A stretch of 51,870 nucleotides of DNA from an uncultured Dehalococcoidia bacterium. Lineage in GTDB: Bacteria > Chloroflexota > Dehalococcoidia > GIF9 > UBA5629. Shown here piece by piece: positions 16,289 to 25,008 of the stretch; positions within the stretch are counted from its first letter, which is position 1; each line of letters opens with the position of its first letter. The position numbers and the translations under genes were made by a program. Where the stretch lies: assembly GCA_937975645.1 (NCBI GenBank), contig CALJTV010000004.1:1-51870 (forward strand), given 5' to 3'. Below the pieces are notes generated by a model, which worked only from the letters and a program-made list of their open reading frames with translations, searched no databases and was not told the DNA's origin.

Positions 16289-17227
16289 ATGATCATTTCA
16301 GCTAGTCGCAGGACAGACATCCCAGCGTTTTACTCCCAGTGGCTGGTCAACAGGCTAAGGACTGGATGGTGTCTTGTGCCCAACCCGATAAACACAAAGC
16401 ACCTACTGCGTGTCTCCCTGCATGCCAAAGATGTTGACGCCATAGTCTTCTGGTCCAAGAATCCCTTACCTCTCTTAGCCCATCTAGACGAGATCGATGG
16501 CATGGGCTTCCACTACTACTTTCAGTTCACCCTGAACGACTACCCTACAGCACTGGAACCGGGTCTGCCTCCTATAGAAAAGAGGTTGCGCATTTTCCAC
16601 CGGTTAAGCCAGCGCATTGGCTCACAGCGCATGGTCTGGCGCTACGACCCCATCATCATTTCCAACTTCACAACCCGGAGCTACCACATCCAGCGCTTTT
16701 CTCGGCTGGCGAAAGAGTTAAAAGGTGCCACCCACCGGGTTATGGTCAGCTTCGTCTGCCTTTACCGAAAGACCATTCGCAGGCTCTGTAGACTCGAAAA
16801 GGACAGTGCTCACAACTTCAGCAGGGACATCGCCTCGCCAGAAAACCTGGACATGCTGAAGGAGCTGGCGGCTATAGCTGCACAGAGCGGTATACAGATG
16901 CTCACCTGCGCTGCCACGCCCGAAGTTCAAGCCGTGGGGATTCCGCAAGGAAAATGCATCGATGACGGGCTAGTCCGTCAACTATGGGGTTTAGATATCC
17001 GGTACCACAAAGACCCCACCCAACGCCAGCACTGTATGTGCACAGTGAGCAAGGATATCGGCGTTATGGACACCTGCCTGCACGGCTGTGTCTACTGCTA
17101 CTCCACCCGCGACCTGACGCTGGCAAGACGCCGCTACCAGCAGCACCACCCCGACTCACCAGCCCTGTGGCTGCCTCATACTATGACTGGCACCGAAGTT
17201 GTGGAACAGCCTGTTCTCCCAGTATAA
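16289..17227 (+). CDS. DUF1848 family protein with C-terminal Cys cluster
   Basis: Protein of 312 residues beginning MIISASRRTDIPAFYS, the diagnostic start of DUF1848 proteins; this fixes the start at ATG 16289 rather than at an upstream ATG. Other family blocks are AIVFWSKNP and YYFQFTLNDY. The C-terminal region holds CMCTVSKDIGVMDTC followed by a C-x3-C-x2-C arrangement (C-L-H-G-C-V-Y-C), the same spacing as radical SAM cluster motifs, though here it is at the end of the protein. An Fe-S enzyme is a fair guess, but no reaction has been assigned that I can state. The tRNA-Ala gene begins 12 bases after its stop. Confidence 0.85.
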   Translation: MIISASRRTDIPAFYSQWLVNRLRTGWCLVPNPINTKHLLRVSLHAKDVDAIVFWSKNPLPLLAHLDEIDGMGFHYYFQFTLNDYPTALEPGLPPIEKRLRIFHRLSQRIGSQRMVWRYDPIIISNFTTRSYHIQRFSRLAKELKGATHRVMVSFVCLYRKTIRRLCRLEKDSAHNFSRDIASPENLDMLKELAAIAAQSGIQMLTCAATPEVQAVGIPQGKCIDDGLVRQLWGLDIRYHKDPTQRQHCMCTVSKDIGVMDTCLHGCVYCYSTRDLTLARRRYQQHHPDSPALWLPHTMTGTEVVEQPVLPV

Positions 17228-17239
17228 TAAGCTTGCGGT

Positions 17240-17315
17240 GGGGCTGTAGCTCAATTGGGAGAGCGCCTCCCTTGCACGGAGGAGGTCAGGGGTTCGACTC
17301 CCCTCAGCTCCACCA
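17240..17315 (+). tRNA. tRNA-Ala (TGC)
   Basis: Complete cloverleaf: acceptor GGGGCTG/CAGCTCC with the G3-U70 wobble that identifies alanine tRNA, D-arm GCTC/GAGC, anticodon loop with TGC at 17273-17275, T-arm around GGTTCGACTCC, discriminator A, and an encoded CCA at 17313-17315. Confidence 0.97.
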
Positions 17316-17498
17316 TAGGTAATACTATCGCCAATCTGGCATCTTTATTACCTAAGCCTATCTTCAGGTTTTCAAGCCTCCGTATCACTGGACGATTTCC
17401 CTTCATGAAAGCAGAGTAATAATATTGCCGTTTCGCTGGAGGGAGCCGTAGGCGACAATCTTACTTACTCTAAGGCTCTTACGAGATGGCCCTAGACT

Positions 17499-18167
17499 CT
17501 AGTATTTAGAAGCCCCTATCTCCTCCATCTTGCCCGTCACTATAAAGACCACGCGCTCGCAGATATTGGTCACCCTGTCAGCGCTGCGCTCTAGGTTATG
17601 GGCTACCCAGATAAGGCGGGTCGCCCGAGTAATCGTCCTGGGGTCCTCCAGCATAAAGGTAAGCAGTTCCCGGAACACCTGGTCGTAAAGCTGGTCGATA
17701 GTGTCGTCTTCGGCGCTGATCTTCCGGGCAGCCTCGGCATCATGGTTGATAAAGGCGTCCAGGCTAAGGTGGAGCATGTCCACTGCCTGCTCCGCCATGC
17801 GGGGTATATCGATTAGCGGCTTTAACGGCGGCTCATCGCCAATCATGATGGCAATCCTGGCGATACCTTCGGCATGGTCACCGATGCGTTCGAGCTCGGT
17901 CACGATGTTCAGCACCGCGATAATCGTACGCAGGTCGCCAGCCATCGGCTGTTGAGTGGCGATAAGTTCGACGCAACTCTCCTCAATTTCAAAGCGCTTC
18001 TGATTTATCTTCTTATCTTCGGCTATTATCTGCCGGGCAAGCTCCAGATCCCGGTTCTTCAGAGCATCGATAGAGCGTAATATAGCTTTGCTTACCATGC
18101 TGCCCATTACCAGGATTTCGTCCTGAATCTGCCTGAGCCTTTTATGAAACTCTGTCCTTATTTCCAT
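17499..18167 (-). CDS. phoU: Phosphate transport regulator PhoU
   Basis: Cytoplasmic helical protein of 222 residues that links the Pst transporter to the PhoR kinase and keeps the regulon off when phosphate is plentiful. It shows the PhoU two-repeat layout, with the conserved metal-binding acidic motifs in each half (ELERIGDHAEGIARI and NLERSADRVTNICE). ATG 18167 is chosen over an upstream start because AAAGGAGG lies just before it and because MEIRTEFHKRL is a typical PhoU start. It is the last gene of the pst cluster, 16 bases after pstB. Confidence 0.95.
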   Translation of the reverse strand: MEIRTEFHKRLRQIQDEILVMGSMVSKAILRSIDALKNRDLELARQIIAEDKKINQKRFEIEESCVELIATQQPMAGDLRTIIAVLNIVTELERIGDHAEGIARIAIMIGDEPPLKPLIDIPRMAEQAVDMLHLSLDAFINHDAEAARKISAEDDTIDQLYDQVFRELLTFMLEDPRTITRATRLIWVAHNLERSADRVTNICERVVFIVTGKMEEIGASKY

Positions 18168-18183
18168 CCCTGCCTCCTTTAAG

Positions 18184-19005
18184 TTATCCAAAGCGCCCGG
18201 TGATGTAATCCTCGGTGCGCCTGTCCTTGGGGTTAGTGAAAATCTGCGCCGTTGGGCCGTATTCAACAAGCACCCCTGCCCTGTCCGGCTCTATCATCAG
18301 AAAAGCTGTCATGTCTGATACCCGCGCCGCCTGCTGCATGTTGTGAGTGACGATGATGATGGTGTAGGTCTGAGACAAGTTACGCATCAGGTCCTCTATT
18401 TTTAGAGTAGCCACTGGGTCAAGGGCACTGCAGGGTTCGTCCATCAAGATTACCTCCGGCTCTACTGCCAGCACACGGGCGATACAAAGCCGCTGCTGCT
18501 GACCACCGGAGAGCGCTAAACCTGACTGCCCCAAGTTATCTTTAACCTCGTCCCACAAAGCCGCCTGACGCAGGCTTTTTTCTACGATCTCCTCAAGCTG
18601 TCCTCGGTTTTTGATGCCATGTCGCCTTGGACCGTAAGCCACATTTTCAAAGACCGACATGGGGAATGGGTTAGGTTTCTGAAAGACCATACCCACCCTC
18701 TTTCTCAAATCAGCTACATCAATTCTCGCATCATAGATGGGAATCCCGTCTAGTTCCACATTCCCTTCTACCTTGGCGCCCGGTATGAGGTCGTTCATGC
18801 GGTTGAAGAGGCGCAATAGCGATGACTTGCCACAGCCGGAGGGTCCGATGATGGCGGTAATGCAACGTGAGGGTATATCCAGCGTGATGTTCCTCAGTGC
18901 CTGAAAAGAACCGTAGAACAGGCTGACCTGCTCGGTTTTGAGCTTGGTAACGCATTTTTCAACAGGCCTTGCTGAAATATCCGGCACGTTAAGATTGATG
19001 CTCAT
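18184..19005 (-). CDS. pstB: Phosphate ABC transporter ATP-binding protein PstB
   Basis: ATPase of the high-affinity phosphate importer, 273 residues. Walker [10 protein letters not shown], signature [16 protein letters not shown] and Walker [13 protein letters not shown] are intact, as is the PstB-specific [10 protein letters not shown] segment after Walker A. The N-terminus is about 20 residues longer than in short PstB forms. The ATG overlaps the pstA stop by four bases (ATGA), so the two are translationally coupled. Confidence 0.97.
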   Translation of the reverse strand: MSINLNVPDISARPVEKCVTKLKTEQVSLFYGSFQALRNITLDIPSRCITAIIGPSGCGKSSLLRLFNRMNDLIPGAKVEGNVELDGIPIYDARIDVADLRKRVGMVFQKPNPFPMSVFENVAYGPRRHGIKNRGQLEEIVEKSLRQAALWDEVKDNLGQSGLALSGGQQQRLCIARVLAVEPEVILMDEPCSALDPVATLKIEDLMRNLSQTYTIIIVTHNMQQAARVSDMTAFLMIEPDRAGVLVEYGPTAQIFTNPKDRRTEDYITGRFG

Positions 19006-19865
19006 AAGTATTTCCTCTGCCTCGTTTTGATTCTAATAGCCGCTGCCAGCATGTCGAACGAAAGTACTACGACGAGCAATACCAGAGCTACACCCCATAC
19101 AATCTCCTTAGGCATGTTAGGTACATGAACAGCCACGGTATAGAGGTGATAAGGTAATGCCATAAACTGGTCGAACGGGGATTGTGGGAGATGGGGTAGC
19201 AAAAAAGCAGCCCCTACGACCAGTATGGGCGCGGTTTCCCCAGCGGCGCGGCTGATGGCAAGGACAACGCCGGTAATGATGCCCGGGAAAGCTTGTGGCA
19301 GGACGATGTGTCTAACCGTCTGCCACTTGGTCACCCCGATGGCTAGGCTACCCTCACGATATTCCCTTGGCACCGCCAGAATGGCTTCCCGCGAGGTAGT
19401 AATTACCATCGCCAATGCCTGGCAAGCCAGGGTAAGGCTGGCAGCAAGTAATGATAGCCCGAAATTGAAAGCCAGCACAAAGACGCTCAACCCGAAAAGC
19501 CCGAAGATGATACTGGGCACACCCGCCAGGTTCGCGATGGCAAGGTTGATAAGCCGCGTCAGCCAGTTATTGCGGGCATACTCAGTGAGGTAGATACCCG
19601 CCATTACCCCGACGGGCAAAGCAAAGATGAGTGTACCGAGCATGAGATAGAAGGTGCCGATGATGGCAGGCAGGATACCACCTGCCCGCCCCGCCTGCGA
19701 GGGGAACTGCGTCAGAAACTCCCAAGTTACGGCACCACCACCCTTGAGAATAGTGTATATGATGATAAACAGAACAGGTATGGTGGTAATAACCATTGCC
19801 AAGCCCAGCAAGGTGAAGGCGGCGCGCTGGGTTATCTTGCGTGAATCCAAAGTCACTGCAGCCAC
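19002..19865 (-). CDS. pstA: Phosphate ABC transporter permease PstA
   Basis: Inner-membrane permease of 287 residues with six expected transmembrane helices. The EAA-type cytoplasmic loop that contacts PstB is visible ([29 protein letters not shown]), as are the family's GLFGLSVFV and [12 protein letters not shown] segments. It forms a heterodimer with PstC. The start is GTG at 19865, six bases after pstC ends. The stop overlaps pstB. Confidence 0.96.
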   Translation of the reverse strand: MAAVTLDSRKITQRAAFTLLGLAMVITTIPVLFIIIYTILKGGGAVTWEFLTQFPSQAGRAGGILPAIIGTFYLMLGTLIFALPVGVMAGIYLTEYARNNWLTRLINLAIANLAGVPSIIFGLFGLSVFVLAFNFGLSLLAASLTLACQALAMVITTSREAILAVPREYREGSLAIGVTKWQTVRHIVLPQAFPGIITGVVLAISRAAGETAPILVVGAAFLLPHLPQSPFDQFMALPYHLYTVAVHVPNMPKEIVWGVALVLLVVVLSFDMLAAAIRIKTRQRKYL

Positions 19866-19871
19866 AGCATA

Positions 19872-20810
19872 TTACCTCGCAAATTTTCTTTTCTGGCGCT
19901 CCAGTACCCTTTCAGCAATGATATTCACAGCCAGAGTTAAAATAAATAGTATCAGCCCCACCGCAAATAATGCCTGGTACTGCAGGCCACCGCGGACGGC
20001 ATTGCCGATACCAGAGGCAATGGCGGCTGTCATAGTGGTCATGGGGTCGGTGGGAGAAACAGGCACAGCTAAAGCGCCTCCGGCGACCATAAGCACTGTC
20101 ATCGTCTCACCAATTGCTCTGCCTATCCCCAGCATGATAGCAGCAGCGATCCCGGAGAGGGCAGACGGGATACAGACATGCCAGATGGTCTCCCATTTTG
20201 TCGCGCCAAGTGCGTAAGAAGCCTCTTTGAATTCTTTAGGTACAACATGCAGCGCGTCCTCAGAGACGCTGACGATAATTGGTAGACTCATCAGCGATAG
20301 CATAATAGCAGCAGTGAGACCACAAAGCCCTGTATTCAGATTGAATGCGCTCTGCACTAGAGGCGACAGGAGTGCCAGTCCGATGAAGCCCATCATCACC
20401 GAGGGGAAACCAGCGAGGATTTCGATGATTGGTTTCACCGTTTCAGCTAATTTCCTGTGTGCGACTTCAGATAGATAAGCAGCGCAGGCAACCCCGATGG
20501 GCACAGCTATTACGGTGGAAACAAGTGTAACCATCAGTGTAGACACAACAAATGGTGCAATGCCGAAGGTAGGTGGGTCGGAGATAGGGTACCACTTTGC
20601 CCCGAACAAGAATTTCCAGGGAGGGGTATGGGCAAAGATGGGCAGCCCCTCCTTGAGCAATATGGCGATGATCCCCAGCAGGACCACTATCGCCAGCAGC
20701 CCCGACAGGAATATCCAGACTTCGATGAATCTTTCACCAAGCCGCAGCCGCCGCCTCAATCCCGTTGTTGGGACTGTAGCGGCGGTGACCTGTTCCTGTA
20801 GCGTTGCCAG
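19872..20810 (-). CDS. pstC: Phosphate ABC transporter permease PstC
   Basis: Inner-membrane permease of about 310 residues, partner of PstA. It carries the PstC blocks LFGAKWYPISDPPTFG, LAEVVKPIIEILAGFPSVMMGFIGL-like sequence, and the EAA loop EASYALGATKWETIWHVCIPSAL. The start is unclear. A strong AAGGAGG (20813-20819) follows the pstS stop, but no in-frame ATG or GTG occurs before the first membrane helix. Candidates are CTG at 20810 (only two bases from the Shine-Dalgarno), ACG at 20804, or TTG at 20759. I use 20810 as the outer limit. Extending it to an ATG at 20927 would overlap pstS by 100 bases and add unlikely sequence. Confidence 0.94.
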   Translation of the reverse strand: MATLQEQVTAATVPTTGLRRRLRLGERFIEVWIFLSGLLAIVVLLGIIAILLKEGLPIFAHTPPWKFLFGAKWYPISDPPTFGIAPFVVSTLMVTLVSTVIAVPIGVACAAYLSEVAHRKLAETVKPIIEILAGFPSVMMGFIGLALLSPLVQSAFNLNTGLCGLTAAIMLSLMSLPIIVSVSEDALHVVPKEFKEASYALGATKWETIWHVCIPSALSGIAAAIMLGIGRAIGETMTVLMVAGGALAVPVSPTDPMTTMTAAIASGIGNAVRGGLQYQALFAVGLILFILTLAVNIIAERVLERQKRKFAR

Positions 20811-20826
20811 TCCCTCCTTATTGCTC

Positions 20827-21726
20827 CTATTTAGCCAGTGGCACAAACCCTGCTTCCAGCACGACCTTTTGCCCTTCCTTTGAGAGGCAGTAGTCAATGT
20901 AAGCCTTGATAACACCAGCAGGAGCACCGTTGGTGTAGTAAACTAACGGGCGGGAAATAGGATAAGTGCCGTCCAAAGCGGTATCCACGCTCGGCTTGAC
21001 TGCGGGGTCACCTGCAGTCTTTCTTACGGCGATGGTCTTGACCTTATCATTAACATATCCGAGACCGGCGTAGAAGATGGCGTTGGGGTTAGCCGCTACT
21101 TGGGACACCCCTGCTTCTGTCGACGGTAAGAACAATACATCTTTGCCATATTCCAAGGTCTTATCGGCAGTGGGCAATCCGTACATCTGCACAACATGTT
21201 CCTTGAAGAAGGCGTGGGTACCGGAGTTGGTGTCCCGACTCATAACCACTATCGGGGCGTCTTTACCGCCAACCTCTTTCCAGTTGGTTATTTTACCCGT
21301 ATAGATGGCAGAAAGCTGCTCGATAGTCAGTTCGGAGACGGGGTTAGCCAGGTTGACAATGACCGCAAGAGCATCTGAAGCCACCTGAATTTCGTAGGGA
21401 TTAACACCTTTAGCTTTTGCCTGCTCCATCTCCTTGGCAGTAATGAGCCGGGATGACTGACAGATATCTGTTGTGCCATCGATGAGTGCAGCGATGCCGA
21501 CGCCAGAGCCAGGACCGCTCACGGCAATGCTGACTCTTGGATTAGCCTTCATAAAATTCTCTGCCCAGATTGAGCTTAAGGGCGTGACTGTATTCGAGCC
21601 GATAATCTTGATTGAGCCTGAAAGGGCGGAATCATCCGTGTATGATGAGTTGCTGCTGCAGCCCGCCAGGACGAGCATCAAAACCAGTATAAGAGATGCA
21701 GACCATTTTGTAATAGATTTACTCAA
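20827..21726 (-). CDS. pstS: Phosphate-binding lipoprotein PstS
   Basis: Extracytoplasmic phosphate receptor of 299 residues. A lipoprotein signal with lipobox LAGC (Cys about 23) precedes the binding domain. Phosphate-contact blocks are present: IIGSNTVTPLSS, SGPGSGVGIAALIDG, and MSRDTNSGTHAFF. The start is TTG at 21726, supported by AGGAGGAG a few bases upstream; no nearby ATG gives the signal peptide. The gene is first in the pstSCAB-phoU block and has its own promoter with a Pho box, so it can be induced above the level of phoBR. Confidence 0.96.
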   Translation of the reverse strand: MSKSITKWSASLILVLMLVLAGCSSNSSYTDDSALSGSIKIIGSNTVTPLSSIWAENFMKANPRVSIAVSGPGSGVGIAALIDGTTDICQSSRLITAKEMEQAKAKGVNPYEIQVASDALAVIVNLANPVSELTIEQLSAIYTGKITNWKEVGGKDAPIVVMSRDTNSGTHAFFKEHVVQMYGLPTADKTLEYGKDVLFLPSTEAGVSQVAANPNAIFYAGLGYVNDKVKTIAVRKTAGDPAVKPSVDTALDGTYPISRPLVYYTNGAPAGVIKAYIDYCLSKEGQKVVLEAGFVPLAK

Positions 21727-21772
21727 TTATCTCCTCCTGTTCGCTTAACATTGTCATCTCTTTCTATAGCCA

Positions 21773-21826
21773 ATTGTAAGCGCGGAAGTTTAAAATCAGT
21801 TTAAGAGGATGTTAAGGTTGTGTTAA
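21773..21826 (-). promoter_or_regulatory. Pho box and -10 element of the pstS promoter
   Basis: On the minus strand four direct repeats TTAACA, TTAACA, TTAAAC and TTAAAC (highest to lowest coordinate, starting at 21826, 21815, 21804 and 21793) are spaced exactly 11 bases apart. This matches the known PhoP/PhoB operator layout of 6-bp repeats with 5-bp gaps. A -10-like TACAAT (21773-21778) follows after nine bases, the distance expected when the operator replaces the -35 box. PhoB from this same locus is the obvious activator. Confidence 0.8.
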
Positions 21827-21846
21827 ATCTGGGGGTCCAGGACAGA

Positions 21847-23595
21847 TTATTTGCGGGGGAGGCGGAAGGTAAACACAGAGCCTTTTCCCTCCTCGCTCTC
21901 AGCCCAGATCTCACCGCCATGGGCCTGGATGGTGTGTTTGGCGATAGCCAGCCCTAGCCCAGTGCCACCACCAGAGCGAGCTTTGTCCGCCTTGTAAAAG
22001 CGCTCGAAGATGTGGGGTAAATCTTCTCTGGGAATCCCGATGCCTGTATCGCTCACACTTAGCAATACAACATTGCTGTCATAAGAGGTGGAAACGGTCA
22101 CCTTCCCCTTCGGCTTATTGAATTTGATGGCATTATGTACCAGGTTAGTAATAGCCTGCCGGATTCTATCTTTATCCGCCAGAATCAGCGGCAGGTCTGG
22201 AGATAGCTTTTTGGACACAGCTATCCCCTGCCATTCCGCCAAAGGTGCCAACTCGGCAATGACCTCCTCTGACAGTGCGTTGAGGTCAACGGGCTCAATC
22301 CTAAGTTCTGCCTGTCCTGCCTCGATACGAGAAAGCTCGGTCAGTTCGACGACCATTCGTGTAAGGTGGTCAACCTCTCGGTCTATCCGCAAGAGAAAAA
22401 CTTGGGCTGCCTCTCTGTCTTCAATTGCACCACCTTGCAGGGTTTCCACCATCGCCTTGATACTGGCAAGAGGGGTGCGTAACTCGTGGGAAATATTGCC
22501 CACCAGCTCGCGCCGCATTGTCTGCAGATTCCGCAACTCCGTAAGGTCCTGAAGAAGAACAAGCGCCCCGTTTAAACGCCCTTGGCTATGGAGTGGTACG
22601 GCAATAGCCCTTAAGAATCTTTTGGTGAGGCTGGACTCGAACTGAATGGTATGCTCTTTCTCTGTTTCCAGGCATTTCTTCACTACCTCATCGACTTCGT
22701 GGTCGTGAACGATTTCAATGAGGTGTTTATTGATAGAATCTATTTCTTTGAAACCGCAAAGCCTGCCCGCAGTCACATTAGCTAAAACCACCCTCCTCTC
22801 AGTATTCGTCATGATGACGCCGTCAGCCATGTTGGCAAGAACGCTGGCTAGCTTATTTCTCTCGGTTGAAACGCCATCCATCGTGGCTTTAAGGGCGGAA
22901 GACATGTCATTGAAAGCCCGAGCAAGCTGCCCGATCTCGTCTCTAGTACTAATATTTATCCTGTGCCCGAGCTCCCCCGCACCGATCTTTCGCACTGCCT
23001 CGGTGAGCTGCCGGACTGGTCCTGTCACCGCCCGGGAGATCAACCAGCTGGCAATAGCTGCCAACACAGCTATCACTAGTGATGCCAAAACGATTGTCCG
23101 GGCAACACGGTTAACGGAACTTTCTACGTCAGCCACAGGTAACGCTACTCTAGCTACTCCCAATAATTTGCCTTCCTCATAAATGGGCACTGCCATGTAC
23201 ATCATGTGCTGTTTTAGTGTAGTGCTATAACGGGTGCTTTCGCCAACACCATAGGCTAGGGCATCCTTTACTTCAGGGCGCGTAGCGTGATTCTCCATCT
23301 TTGAAGGGTCTTCAAAAGAATCACCCAGGACTGTGCCGTCCGGAGCGATAATCGTGATGCGGCTATCTATTTCTTTGGCAAGTGCCTTGGCAAAGTCGTC
23401 CGGAGAATAAGCCTGCCCTCGCAAAAAAGGTATGCACCCCTCGGCGATAATCTTTGCTTCCTGCTGGAGGTGGAAACGTAGATTGTCAAGCTGGGAATTC
23501 CTGAGTGAATTCGTCAGGTAGACCCCGAGCACCAACATACTCGCGACAAGGAGGATTATGAACGATATGGCAATACGCCACTGGAAACTGCGCAA
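21847..23595 (-). CDS. phoR: Phosphate regulon sensor histidine kinase PhoR
   Basis: Membrane histidine kinase of 582 residues. Layout: transmembrane helix 1 (about 10-30), an extracytoplasmic sensor domain (about 31-165), helix 2 (168-188), HAMP (about 189-240), PAS (about 250-345), phospho-acceptor His 370 in SHELRTP, then the ATPase domain with N-box NLVHNAIKFNK, G1 DTGIGIP, F-box ERFYK and G2 GTGLGLA. The extra sensor domain makes it the long PhoR form of Gram-positive type rather than the short E. coli form. TTG at 23595 is the start, behind GGAGGG inside the end of phoB, two bases after the phoB stop. Confidence 0.94.
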   Translation of the reverse strand: MRSFQWRIAISFIILLVASMLVLGVYLTNSLRNSQLDNLRFHLQQEAKIIAEGCIPFLRGQAYSPDDFAKALAKEIDSRITIIAPDGTVLGDSFEDPSKMENHATRPEVKDALAYGVGESTRYSTTLKQHMMYMAVPIYEEGKLLGVARVALPVADVESSVNRVARTIVLASLVIAVLAAIASWLISRAVTGPVRQLTEAVRKIGAGELGHRINISTRDEIGQLARAFNDMSSALKATMDGVSTERNKLASVLANMADGVIMTNTERRVVLANVTAGRLCGFKEIDSINKHLIEIVHDHEVDEVVKKCLETEKEHTIQFESSLTKRFLRAIAVPLHSQGRLNGALVLLQDLTELRNLQTMRRELVGNISHELRTPLASIKAMVETLQGGAIEDREAAQVFLLRIDREVDHLTRMVVELTELSRIEAGQAELRIEPVDLNALSEEVIAELAPLAEWQGIAVSKKLSPDLPLILADKDRIRQAITNLVHNAIKFNKPKGKVTVSTSYDSNVVLLSVSDTGIGIPREDLPHIFERFYKADKARSGGGTGLGLAIAKHTIQAHGGEIWAESEEGKGSVFTFRLPRK

Positions 23596-23597
23596 CT

Positions 23598-24299
23598 TCA
23601 GCCCTCCAATTTATACCCCACACCACGTACGGTGATAATGTATCTTGGCTGCTTTGGGTCAGGCTCTATCTTCTGCCTAAGCCATCGAATATGCACATCG
23701 ACAGTGCGTGTATCACCAGCAAAGTCATATCCCCACACCTTTTCAAGGAGCTGGTCACGGCTGAAGACTAGTCCCCTGTTTTTCGCCAGAAAGGCGAGCA
23801 GGTCAAACTCCTTCGCCGTCAGCCCCAGCGTCCTGCCGGAAACGGATGCCCGGCGGCGTGTGATGTCAACCTCAATGTCTCCAGCTTTTAGCACTGCTTC
23901 TTCGGGTTGCGTTGCCACCATTCTAGTCCGGCGGAGCATAGCCCTCACGCGGGCAAGCAACTCCCTTAAGCTGAAGGGCTTGGTCATGTAGTCATCAGCA
24001 CCGATTTCCAGACCGACGATCTTATCAGTCTCTTCAGCTTTAGCCGTAAGCATCAGTATCGGAACAGTCATTTCCTTGCGTAAAATGCGGCACACCTCAA
24101 AGCCGTTTATTTTAGGTAGCATTATATCGAGGATGATGAGAGCCGGTTTATCCCGGCGGGCGGCATTAAGGGCTTCAGCGCCGTCAACACATGTGATAAC
24201 TTCATAGCCTTCTTTGCGGAGGTTATACTTCAGCGTGTCTAAAAGGTTGCGGTCGTCCTCTACAACCAGAATCTTGACACCGGTCATCTCAGCCAACAC
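23598..24299 (-). CDS. phoB: Phosphate regulon response regulator PhoB/PhoP
   Basis: OmpR-class response regulator of up to 233 residues. The receiver domain has the acidic pocket (VVEDD), phospho-acceptor Asp 58 in ILDIMLP, and the conserved Lys in TKPF. The C-terminal winged helix (about 135-230) ends with [17 protein letters not shown] and the wing GVGYKLEG. It should bind the 11-bp-spaced repeats in front of pstS. Two starts are possible, GTG 24299 and ATG 24287. The promoter's -10 box lies only four bases before the GTG, so a GTG-initiated message would be leaderless. Confidence 0.95.
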   Translation of the reverse strand: MLAEMTGVKILVVEDDRNLLDTLKYNLRKEGYEVITCVDGAEALNAARRDKPALIILDIMLPKINGFEVCRILRKEMTVPILMLTAKAEETDKIVGLEIGADDYMTKPFSLRELLARVRAMLRRTRMVATQPEEAVLKAGDIEVDITRRRASVSGRTLGLTAKEFDLLAFLAKNRGLVFSRDQLLEKVWGYDFAGDTRTVDVHIRWLRQKIEPDPKQPRYIITVRGVGYKLEG

Positions 24300-24303
24300 C
24301 TAA

Positions 24304-24332
24304 AATATACACTGAACTGGACAGTCTATCAA
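24304..24332 (-). promoter_or_regulatory. Promoter for phoBR
   Basis: On the minus strand TTGATA (24327-24332), a 17-bp spacer and TATATT (24304-24309) form a good housekeeping promoter. Transcription would begin at about the GTG start of phoB. No Pho-box repeats are visible here, unlike at pstS. Confidence 0.65.
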
Positions 24333-24455
24333 ACTCGTGAATTGACCATCACTACACCGCTAGTATGAGATGCTTCTTCTCAAAGAGTAGTTCGGAAACC
24401 GTCCACTAACACCCATCAATGTTTGGTCCTGCATACCCCTTCTTAAGGGACCCTT

Positions 24456-24485
24456 TTGACCTACCACAAAAGCACCTGCTATACT
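24456..24485 (+). promoter_or_regulatory. Promoter for the DUF35-thiolase unit
   Basis: TTGACC (24456-24461), an 18-bp spacer and TATACT (24480-24485). A TTG at 24456 could be read as a start codon but is the -35 box, so the gene is placed at 24537. Confidence 0.65.
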
Positions 24486-24536
24486 TTGCCATCGAAGCAG
24501 ATTAGCCGCTACACGCTCCAAGGAGGACGGGCAATT

Positions 24537-24944
24537 ATGAAGTCATTCAAAAACAGCGAGCTTAAGGTCATGCCCTCAGGAGACTTTCAACTTTTAGGGA
24601 TACGCTGCAAGAGCTGTGGCGAAGCTATCTTTGGGCTGCACCCGCTCTGTTTAAACTGCTCCAGCTCGGACTACGAGCAGATAACTCTGGAAAATCGTGG
24701 TAAAATCAGGAACTATACCATTCTGCATGTGCCACCCCATCAAGACTGGAAAGGTCCTGTCCCCTATGTAGTCACCGAGATAGAATTCCCCAACGGAGCC
24801 GTCACAACCACGCAGCTCGTAGACATCGATCCGGCAAACACCAGGATTGACATCGGAATGCCAGTCCAGATTGAACTTAGAGAGGCTGACAGAGATGACG
24901 ATGGCGAAAGCATCATGATCTACGTGGCAAAACTACTAGCATGA
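24537..24944 (+). CDS. DUF35 zinc-ribbon/OB-fold protein (thiolase partner)
   Basis: Protein of 135 residues with an N-terminal rubredoxin-like zinc ribbon (RCKSCG and LCLNCSS, two CxxC pairs around residues 24-43) and a C-terminal OB-fold (about 55-130). DUF35 proteins bind acyl-CoA and form complexes with thiolases; known cases are the archaeal thiolase/HMG-CoA synthase complex and the BbsA-BbsB thiolase of anaerobic toluene degradation. The thiolase gene 64 bases downstream fits that pairing. ATG 24537 follows AAGGAGG (24520-24526), and the upstream promoter supports this start. The CoA substrate is not known. Confidence 0.87.
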   Translation: MKSFKNSELKVMPSGDFQLLGIRCKSCGEAIFGLHPLCLNCSSSDYEQITLENRGKIRNYTILHVPPHQDWKGPVPYVVTEIEFPNGAVTTTQLVDIDPANTRIDIGMPVQIELREADRDDDGESIMIYVAKLLA

Positions 24945-25008
24945 ACGGTAAAGCCAGCCTGAGTATATATACATCCCAATTTGCACAAATACCACTGGGA
25001 GTTCAGAA

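Noticed and set aside
17316-17354. Inverted repeat TAGGTAATA/TATTACCTA after tRNA-Ala as a terminator
   Set aside because: AT-rich 9-bp stem with a 21-base loop and no clear T-run; could be chance.
24456-24536. Extension of the DUF35 protein upstream to TTG 24456
   Set aside because: The TTG is the -35 box of a good promoter, and ATG 24537 has an AAGGAGG site and the family start.
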